Below, in pieces: positions 56,132 to 64,000 of a stretch of 64,000 nt of DNA (within the stretch, counting starts at the first letter, position 1; every line of letters begins with the position of its first letter). Both the position numbers and the translations under genes were made by a program. Source of the stretch: Prorocentrum cordatum (Eukaryota; Sar; Dinophyceae; Prorocentrales; Prorocentraceae); contig CAUYUJ010015010.1 of assembly GCA_963575745.1 (NCBI GenBank), forward strand, positions 149,702-213,701. Reading direction: 5' to 3'. A model generated the notes under the pieces. It saw only the letters and a list, made by a program, of their open reading frames with translations. It was not told the DNA's origin and did no database searches.

Positions 56132-56400
56132 TTCGGTGGAGCTCCCTATGGGGCCACGAAACGCTGTCCTGGGTGGCGTTGAGGCATGCGGCCTGTGCCA
56201 CTGGAGCCTTCGGTGGAGTTCCCTGTGGGGCCACGAAACGCTGTCCCGGGTGGCGTTGACGCGTGCGGCCTGAGCCACTGGAGCCTTCGGTGGAGCTCCC
56301 TATGGAGCCACAAAGCGCTGTCTTGGGTGGCGTTGACGCGTGCGGCCTGAGCCACTGGAGCCTTCGGTGGAGCTCCCTATGGGGCCACGAAACGCTGTAC
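56132..56400. repeat. 77-bp minisatellite sharing the core of the 90-bp satellite
   Basis: Units start at 56132, 56209, 56286 and 56363 (period exactly 77). The first half of the unit, TTCGGTGGAGCTCCC then GGGGCCACGAAACG, is the same as in the array at 897-2612. The second half (CTGTCC.GGGTGGCGTTGA, then GCGGCCTG) is different apart from a short GCATGCGG-like part. Confidence 0.93.
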
Positions 56401-56900
56401 TGGGTGCGTGAAACGCAGGGAGGTGACGAGGCGGATGGGAGGAGGAAGAAAAGGAGGAGGAGGAGGAGGAGGAGGAAGAGGAGGAGGATCGTAGTGTAGC
56501 GCTGATGCCCTTGAGGGTAGGCATGACCCTTTCAGTCGGATGGGGCACACGGGCTCTCCCATCCTGAAGCGGTGCTCGTGAAGGTTGGGGTGGCAACCCC
56601 TGTGGTGCCACAGCCTGCGCGGGGACCGTTGAAGGCACCGTGTAATGGTGGACGGTACGGGTGGTCGACATGCCCGAGACAGCCACCTCTGTTCGACGCA
56701 TGCGGTTAGGCGGTGGGGGCTTCGCGACAGGTGACGTCACCGCCTATCATGCAAGTGATGAGGCGCGAAGCGAGTCACATCGCCTGGTCGGAGGATGAGC
56801 TGGCATCCCACAGAATAGCGTCAGACGCCGAATCCCTAGCCATGTAGGGGAGCCCTGTGGAAGCTCACCGCGTGCTACAAGGTCAGGGCGGCTTGCTACC
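56401..56900. other. No gene seen
   Basis: A GAGGAGGAG run at 56440-56490, then unique sequence with no recognisable coding segment. Confidence 0.5.
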
Positions 56901-56904
56901 CCTA

Positions 56905-57345
56905 GCCAGAGCACTGGTGAGTTGTCCAGCTAAGCATTGTAATGAGAATGCCTGATGGGGGGGGGCACGACTTGTCCGCCCCACTGGGCGCAACAGCTAG
57001 AATCAGAGCGTGCGGCAGCGGGCGAGAGACAGAGTCCGAGTCGCTCTTTGCTGCCACGAGGTCGAAGCAACCGCAGGACACCGGTGAGCTGCCCAGCTAA
57101 CCGGCGTTCTGCAGGTGCCCCAGACGGGGCACGAATTGGCCGCCCCGCGGGGCGCAGCCGCCGTGCACCGGTGAGCTGTCCAGCTAACCAGTGTCCTGCG
57201 CGTGCCTGGGGGGGGCACGATTTGTTCGCCCCACGGGGCGCTGCCGCAGTGCACCGGTGAGTTGTCCAGCTAACCAGTGTTCGGAGAGTGCCTGAATGGG
57301 GGGCACGATTTGTCCGCCCCACCGGCCGCAACAATCTAGGGCCAG
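56905..57345. repeat. 86-bp minisatellite
   Basis: GGTGAGCTGTCCAGCTAACC recurs at 56916, 57083, 57170 and 57256 with GGGGGGCACGA.TTGTCCGCCCC. The larger first interval (167 bp) contains GAGCGTGCGGCAGCGGG, which recurs at about 57345. Confidence 0.9.
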
Positions 57346-58340
57346 AACGTGCGGCAGCGGGTGATTGCGGATATGCCGGCACGCCCCAACCTTGCGATCG
57401 CGGCCGGGCCGTCACGCCCAATCGAAGCAAATGTTCCCGAGCCTGCCAGAAAATGCGCGATACTGAATGTTGTCACTGAGGGTGCTTGGGGGGCCCTTGA
57501 CGCTCCTCGTGAAGAACACGACCGATCCACGGCCACGTAGAATAACCATAACGATCCGCTGACTGCGCAAGCACTGCCGGAGAGTACGGCCTGACGAGGC
57601 CTAGGAGGACACGCCGGGGGTTTGGGCCTGACGTGGCCTCGAACATACCGCTGGGGATTTTTGCCAGACGTGCGCTGGCAAAGGAACCATGGATGGCATG
57701 GTATACCCAAGACCAGCTCCGTCGTGCCTACGGGTTCGGAGCATGCGGACTGAGGAGGGGAGGGGAGTAGGGATGAGGTTGGGGAGTTCATCTTCGTCCT
57801 CCTCACTCCTGGGTGCGGTTATTTTCATTGGGCACCGCTCTGGTGCCTCGGACCGCAATGGGAAGGAATGCGCCGCAGAGCCGCCAGCCACAGTGTATCC
57901 CGTCCGGATACGCATGCTTACTCCCGCTCGCGACTGACGCGCCTCAATGCGCTGGACGCACGAAACGTGTGAGAATCCTCCACATCCTCCAAGGGCGATG
58001 AGGGGAGGTAGGGGGATAGAGGAGAAGTTTAAAGGTTAAGGCGAGCGTGGCCGCGAGGCCCGCGCAGCACGAGAGGGTGTTCTCGCCGTAGCTGCCTGGC
58101 GTCCAGGGGCTCCCTTTGCCAGCCCGTGGCGTGAGCCTGACTGATGCAGTCAATTCTGTGCGCCGCGCAACAGCCTGCGAGGCGACGGCGGCGGGGCGCG
58201 CCCGCGCTGGAGCAGAGGCCTCGGCCCGACGCTGCTGGCTCGGTCTGACCATTGCGCCACGAAGCTCCGGGTCGCCGTGAGACCGTATGACGCGTCTCTC
58301 GCGGACGCTGCATCCCCCCCCCCGCGTGGCGCCGCGAACG
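57346..58340. other. No gene seen
   Basis: Unique sequence without a recognisable domain in any frame. The last part is GC-rich. Confidence 0.5.
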
Positions 58341-58800
58341 CTGTGGACCATAATCTGTGGATGCACGAAAGCTGGCCCGGACGCTGGCCAGCGTCTACCG
58401 GGAGAGAAACCATGGTAGCCGGACATAATGATATTACGCAGAACTGCTGGCCTTCCCGCCGGGCTATGTCCTTGAGGCGAATGCCTCGCGACGTGCGTGC
58501 ATAATCGGTGAATGCACGGAAGCTGGCACGGACGCTGGACAACGTCTAACAGGAGACAAGCCATGTTAGCCGGACAGAATGAGATTATGCAGGACTGCCA
58601 GCCTTGCCGCCAGACTGTGTCCTTGAGGCGAATGCCTCGCGACGTGCGTTCATAATCAGTGGACGCACGAGAGCTGGCCCTGACGCTGGCCATCGTTGAA
58701 TAGAAGACAAACCATGGCAGTCGCAAAGAGGGAGACTGTGCAGGACTGCCGGCCTTGCCGCCGGGCTGTGTCCTTGAGGCCACTGCCGCGCGACATATTT
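58341..58800. repeat. 151-bp tandem repeat, three units
   Basis: Equivalent points ACCATGGTAGCCGGACA, GCCATGTTAGCCGGACA and ACCATGGCAGTCGCAAA at 58411, 58562 and 58713. Shared TGTCCTTGAGGCGAATGCCT and CACGAAAGCTGGC phrases, with substitutions increasing to the right. Confidence 0.9.
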
Positions 58801-58829
58801 GCATGATCTGCGATTACAGGAGAGGAGGA

Positions 58830-58884
58830 GACGCGGGGCGCTGTTTCTTCAAAACGAGGACCCAACACCACAGGAAAGTTGGGT
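58830..58884. repeat. Dispersed repeat, copy 2
   Basis: Direct match to 2806-2862 (GACGCGGGGCGCTGT, TTCAAAACGAGGACCCAACA). A diverged inverted copy is at 61682-61712. Confidence 0.85.
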
Positions 58885-61850
58885 TGGGGGACAGTCGAAA
58901 ATTATTCAACTGTAGCCAAGGATGGTCGGAAAACCGTCCCCAGACTGCTGGTTGGCTATTCTTGAGTCTTCCTCCCGTAGAGGGACATGCCCGACTGAAC
59001 GACAGCGAGGCCGCACGGCCCCTTGTGGGCGCTCGGTGGGCGAGCAGGGGTCGATGCCCTCCCCCTCCCCCTGGAGCCGACCCTCCCCTCCCCAAGGTTG
59101 CCCCCGGGAGGAGCGGAAGGAGGATCGAGGTTCGACGTGCGAGGACACATGTTTTTCGCTGTGCTCTGCGTTTTCTGTCTGCGTCCGTTCCTAGTGTCAA
59201 CACGTCTGGGAAGTTTCTCGTCGTCACGGCCGGGTGCCCTGCGAACTTCCCGCCAGAAAGCACCCCTGGACAGATTTGGGGGGCAGCTTTGACACCCGAA
59301 CCCAGGCCCCCTCGCGTTCTTGAAAAATCGGGACGCGAGGCTTTCGATGGTCGTCAGCCCCTGGGGCCCCAAGGGGCCACCGAAAGCCTCCGCTTCCTCC
59401 TGCTCATCCTTCTCCTCCCCCTCCTCCTCCTCCCTAGTTTCACCCCCGATCCATTTCTGACGGTCCTTGGGCTCGAAAAAGGCCCCAGGGACCGAAAAAG
59501 ACCCATATAACCCTCTCGAACCCAGCAACTCGAGCCTCTTCTCCGCCCTTCCTGCTTGCTGGAACCACTGGGGAGCCACCTCGGACCCCCAGCCGACTCC
59601 CGCAGGGGACGGCGCTTGCTCGCCGTCGTTTGGCGCCTTCGATGGGGAAACTAAAAAAGGTATCGATACCGCTACTCCCCAGACCTCTCTCCCGGGTTGC
59701 GTTGCCTGACCAGGCTTTCGGGGCGAATCTGGCGGTGGGGACGAGGGCCGGGCCACCCCGGAGGCGGAAGGAGCGGGAAACGGCCGAAGAGTAGCAGTAG
59801 TACCCTTTCCTCGTCTGATTCGACAACTGGCAGCGAAATTGTTCAGCCTTACGGGACCCTAGGCTTAGGTCGGGCATGTCCCCCCACAGGCGGATTTTGG
59901 GCGAAAAATGAAAAATAGTCAAACAAGATTCTAAAAATGTTCAACAATACTAAAACATCGTCCCCAGACGATGTTTGACTATTTTGGAATATGCCTCCTG
60001 TAGAGAGGGGCAGGCCCGACTTAACCTTAGGCAAAGGGCGCAGCCCTCGAGGTACGGATGCTTCATGGTGGGAGCCCGAGATCCAGACGGCGCAGCGCGC
60101 AAGCCTTGGAGTAACTCGGGTGTTACTAGAACGGAGGAGGAAGGCGCCGCCAGGGGGGCCCAGCGCGGATCCAAGAAACCCGCGCGGAGCGCCAAAAGTT
60201 TTTGTTTATGGCATTGTTTCGTGCTCGATTCCAGAGCACCCCTCAGGAGGGGCTCAGGGGGGCCGAGGGGCTCCAGAACGAAGCGAACAGCTGGGAGCAC
60301 CTTCGGCCAGGGGCACCTCTCGCAACCTCCGAGTGACCCTCCTCCGCAAGAGCCCCCCCTCCGCGGGAAACGCACCCCCTGAAACTCCCCCGTCTTCTGG
60401 AAGCGCACCCCTCCGCGGCTCCCCCACTCTGAGAACCGGCCACTCCTCCCGAAGCACCCCCCGTCCTCCACGGAAAATCACCCTCCCCCCCCCGCCCTCC
60501 TGAGAACCACCTTCCTCCGAACACGCCCCTCCCCTCCGACAGAGTAATTGCCTGGGTTTCGGCAATGATCCCAAGGGGAGTAGGGGGCGGGTTTGCACCC
60601 TCACCGGTGCGCAGCCCGCCAACAGGATGGCCAGGCTCGCGGTGCCTTTTCAGGGGCACGGTTCCCCGCACCAGGGGCAGCAAAACGGTAGGATGGACTG
60701 GGGACGCGCCGCAGGCACTGCAGAACGTATCTGGATTGAGAGTGGGAGGGAGCAGGAAAACGGGAGGAGGGGAGGAGAGACTAGCGGGGCCTGCGGCAGC
60801 AGCTCTAAAACACGCTCGCAGTAGCCTAGGCGACCAGAGTCGCACCGCTTGCGGTTGCCGAGAAGAACCAGAGGCCGAGTAGGCACCAGAGACGCGAGTG
60901 GGCACGTGAGAGAGAAGAACCAGAGGCCGAGTAGGCACCAGACACGCGAGTGGGCGCGTGAGAAAGGTGAAACGAGAAGCGATGCGGCCAGAACGGCAGT
61001 CAATCGTTCTTCCCGCTGCCACTGACTTCTCTCTGACGCGGCGTCCACAGCGCTGCGACAAAACTGCGCGCGGGCGCGGCACGATGCGCGGACATCGTTC
61101 CGGCGGGCCCCGCGCCACATGTTCCACAGCCGCTGGGGAAGCCTCGCATCAGAACGGATGCGCTGGCAAGACTACTTGCGCAAAACTTGATGCCATACGA
61201 GGCATGAGGAGGAGCCAACGGCGCATGGTGCAAGAGAAAAAGAGGGCATGGATGATGAGGAGACCAGGAAGGGGTAGCACCATCATCGACTGGTCTCCGA
61301 GCGCTCATAGTTGGGGGAGAGACGTAAGACTCAAGTGCGGAGGACTCGAGTTGGCCTCACAGGCTCGACTGAAAAATGGCGAGACCCAATCTGGAAGTTG
61401 ACGCGAGTTCCCTCTGCAACCATCCCACGAAAATTAGACTGCTCAATCGGCAAACCCGAGCTCCGACGGACTCGAGTCTTACGTCTTCCCCAGATTGTCA
61501 ACGAGCCTCCAGGTTCAGGGAATGAGGCAGCGCAGTTTGGCACTCCAGGGGATTCACCCCACAAGCGCCAGCAAGGAGGAAATGTGCAGCACTCATCGCG
61601 CGGGCGGTGGCAACCGACACATGATACGAACACGGCCGAGCAAGATCTGCCAAGCAACCTCATGCAGCAAACATTTGTGTCCAACCCTCCTGTGTTGGGT
61701 TCTCGTTTTGAATAGAGCAGTGTGGTCTCCACCCTCCTTCTCCCGCCTCCTCGCTCCTGCCTTCTGTGCTCTCCTGCCGTCTGGTTCCAGATTCCTGCCT
61801 CGCCGTCTTGTCTGTTGGGTGGCCTTGCCTGGGGGTTGCGATCACTGGCT
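58885..61850. other. No gene assigned
   Basis: Mixed GC-rich sequence. 60140-60200 resembles the foldback element at 5.9-6.06 kb. A tandem pair of AGAAGAACCAGAGGCCGAGT phrases lies at 60861 and 60912, followed by GTAGGCACCAGA. The cassette CATGTCC...CAGGC (59875) and its inverse-looking TAGAGAGGGGCAGGCC (60001) flank AT-rich DNA at about 59890-59990. I found no frame with a recognisable domain. Confidence 0.5.
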
Positions 61851-63187
61851 GCGATCTGCGCAACTGTCGCCACTTTCGTGGGCTCCTGGGAGGCCCAGCG
61901 GAGGTACGTCATACGCAGATCACCACTGTAGCTCGCGGTGCCCTGGGTGCCTGCGATCTGTGCAACTGTCGGCACTTTCGTGGGCTCCTGGGAGGCCCAG
62001 CGGAGGCACGTCATACGCGGATCACCACTATAGCTCGCGGTGCCCTCGGGGGCTTGCGATCTGCGCAACTGTCGCCACGGGCGTGGGCTCCTGGGAGGCC
62101 CAGCGGAGGTACGTCATACGCGGATCGCTTCGAGACCTCGCCGCCCCCTGGGGTGCTTGCGATCTGCGCAACTGTCGGCACGTTCGTGGGCTCCTGGGAG
62201 GCCCAACGGAGGTACGTCATACGCGGACCACCACTATAGCTCTTGCGATCTGCGCAATTGTCGGCATTTTCGCTGGCGTTTGGGAGGACCAGCGGTGGTA
62301 CGTCATGTGCGGATCACCTCGGGACCTCGCCGCCCCCATGGGGGGCTTGCGATCTGCGCAACTGTCGCCACGTTCGTGGGCGTCTGGGGGGCCCAACGGA
62401 GGTACGTCATACGCGGATCACTTCGAGATCTCGCCGCCCCTGGGGTGCTTTCGATCTGCGCAACTGTCGCCACGTTCGTGGGCTCCTGGGAGGCCCAGCG
62501 GAGGTACGTCGTACGCGGGCCACCTCTGGACCTCTCCGCCCCCTGGGTGGCTTGCGATCTGCGCAACTGTCGCCACGTTCGTGGGCTCCTGGGAGTCCCA
62601 GCGGAGATACGTCATACGCGGACCACCTCGGGACCTCGCCGCCCCTTTTGGGGTGGGGGGGGGATTGCGATCTGCGCAACTGTCGCCACGTTCGTGGGTT
62701 CATGGAAGGCCCAACGGAGGTACGTCATACGCGGATCACCACAGGACATCGCCACCCCCATGGGGTGCTATCGATCTGTGCAACTGTCGCCACGTTCGTG
62801 GGCTTTTGGGAGGCCCAGCGGAAGTGCGTGATACGCAGACCACCTCGGGACATCGCCGCCCCCTGGGGCTCTTGTAACCTGCGCAACTGTCGCCACGTTC
62901 GTGGGCCCCTGGGAGGCCCAGCTGAGGTACGTCATACGCGGCCCACCTCGGGACATCGCAGCCTCCTGGGGGGCTTGCGATCTGCGCAATTGTCGCCGCG
63001 TTCGTGGGCTCATGGGAGGCCCAGCGGAAGTGCGTGATACGCAGACCACCTCGGGACCTCGCCGCCCCCTGGGGGCTTGCGATCTGCGCAATTGTCACCA
63101 CGTTCGCTGGCTCCTGGGAGACCCAGCGGAGGTACGTCATACGCGGATCACGTCGGGACCTCGCCGCCCCCTGGGGGGCTTCTGATT
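61851..63187. repeat. 103-bp tandem repeat, 13 units
   Basis: GCGATCTGCGCAACTGTCGC starts at 61851, 61953, 62056, 62159, 62245, 62349, 62451, 62554, 62667, 62771, 62874, 62977 and 63079. Spacing is 102-104 bp except one 86 and one 113. The unit also carries TGGGCTCCTGGGAGGCCCAG, a short inverted repeat, and GGTACGTCATACGCGGA. Frames are open because the unit is stop-poor. Confidence 0.96.
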
Positions 63188-63329
63188 TGCCGTTCCTCGT
63201 CTTGCTGCGCTCTTCTGAAATCACTGCTGGGTGCTCTTCTTGCGCACTGCGGGTCCTTCAGAATTCCAGTCAGCACTGAGTGGTCCTGAGTATAACCGCC
63301 ACATGTGTAGAAAGGGTCGGGTACGTCAC

Positions 63330-63712
63330 AGGGTACTTGTATGTGTATGTGTATGCGTGTGTGTATGTGTCTGTGGCTGTGTCTGTGCCCGTGCCTGTGT
63401 CTGTGTCTGTGTATGTGTGTCTGTGTGCCTGTGTCTCTGTGTGCCGATGTGTGTGGCGTGTGTGGGTGGTGTGTGTGGAGTGTGTGGTGGGTGTGGTGTG
63501 TGTGGTGTGTGGTGTGTGGTGTGTGTGTGTTGTGTGGTGTGTGTTGCGTTTTGTGTGTATGTTGTGTGTGTGTGTGTGTTGTGCGTGGGTTGTGTGTTGT
63601 GTGGTGTGTGTGTGTGTGTTGTGTGTTGTGTGTGTGTTGTGTGCTGTGTGTTGTGTGTGCTGTGCGTTGTGTGCTGTGTGTTGTGTGTGTGTGTGTGTTT
63701 GTGTGTGCGTGT
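63330..63712. repeat. TG-rich microsatellite
   Basis: (TG)n with GTCTGTG on the left and GTTGTGTG on the right, plus orientation. The next 215 bp to 63927 show no supported gene. Confidence 0.95.
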
Positions 63713-63927
63713 GTAAGCCGACGGTTGCTGTGCATCGGCCGCGAGCCCTGGGGGGGAAGCGAGAGGGGACGGGCCTGCTCCAAAGGCGACGGGGCTTCTC
63801 AGACGCCATCGCGCCTTCTGGAAGACCTCTAGGCTTTGCCCGAGGGCAGGGACGGCTTCCCCGACGGCGCGAGGGTTCCCGAGAAGCCCCGCCACCGTCT
63901 GAGGAGCACCCCCCCCGCTCGAGCAAG

Positions 63928-64000
63928 CACTACGACTACGACTACGACTACGACTACGACTACGACTACGACTACGACTACGACCGCTACTACTACTACT
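63928..64000. repeat. TACGAC hexamer then TAC triplet microsatellite at the window edge
   Basis: (TACGAC)n from 63928, changing to (TAC)n at about 63985 and running off the window. Confidence 0.95.

Noticed and set aside
61851-63187. Regularly spaced repeats suggesting a CRISPR array
   Set aside because: Units are direct tandem repeats about 103 bp long with no variable spacers, in a eukaryotic genome; not CRISPR.

Overview
This is a eukaryotic nuclear window, most likely from a dinoflagellate. It is GC-rich and dominated by microsatellites, minisatellites and retroelement debris. Genes are sparse, and almost every convincing coding segment lies on the minus strand. Three things point to a dinoflagellate: a decayed spliced-leader remnant (TGGCTCAAG followed by CCATTTTG) upstream of an intronless gene on its coding strand; an exon resembling the Cys-rich CKPCAF proteins of that group; and head-to-tail tandem gene units. 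The species cannot be fixed from the sequence.

Layout. 1-16.7 kb: a 90-bp satellite, a GAT tract, two large CA-rich tracts (3.4-4.9 and 13.1-16.6 kb), one possible zinc-finger exon (5.0-5.9 kb, minus), a 100-N assembly gap, and anonymous GC-rich DNA. 16.8-18.7 kb: an intact intronless gene with three cytochrome b5 domains fused to a six-helix membrane domain of the type-B succinate dehydrogenase/fumarate reductase cytochrome b family. 19.4-45.5 kb: a head-to-tail array of about 7.7-kb units read on the minus strand. Each unit runs: truncated LINE reverse-transcriptase tail, a coiled-coil ORF (called X here), a gene joining the C-terminal part of a fumarate reductase flavoprotein to one cytochrome b5 domain and the same membrane cytochrome b, then a spacer ending in a GAC-rich tract. 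Unit B (43.97-36.14 kb) is contiguous but its gene is damaged. Unit A (36.13-19.4 kb) has an open gene, but a 7.7-kb insertion bounded by a 12-bp direct repeat separates the end of its flavoprotein part from the rest. That insertion carries a LINE with endonuclease, reverse transcriptase and zinc-finger segments. A 1.35-kb insertion with 11-bp inverted ends sits in unit A's spacer. A third spacer (C, 43.97-45.5 kb) shows the array continued upstream before being broken. 45.5-64 kb: no convincing complete gene, one fragmentary acidic alanine-rich coding region (46.6-47.9 kb, minus), and many satellites.

How the genes fit together. The three b5/cytochrome-b genes are paralogues. The domain set (FAD-dependent fumarate reductase part, b5 heme, membrane diheme b) suggests electron transfer between a quinone pool and fumarate/succinate in one polypeptide, with b5 heme in the place normally held by an iron-sulfur subunit. 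The FAD Rossmann two-thirds of the flavoprotein is absent from every unit, so the array copies look like 5'-truncated duplicates of such a gene; the 16.8-kb gene may be a free-standing b5/cytochrome-b module. Function is inferred from motifs only.
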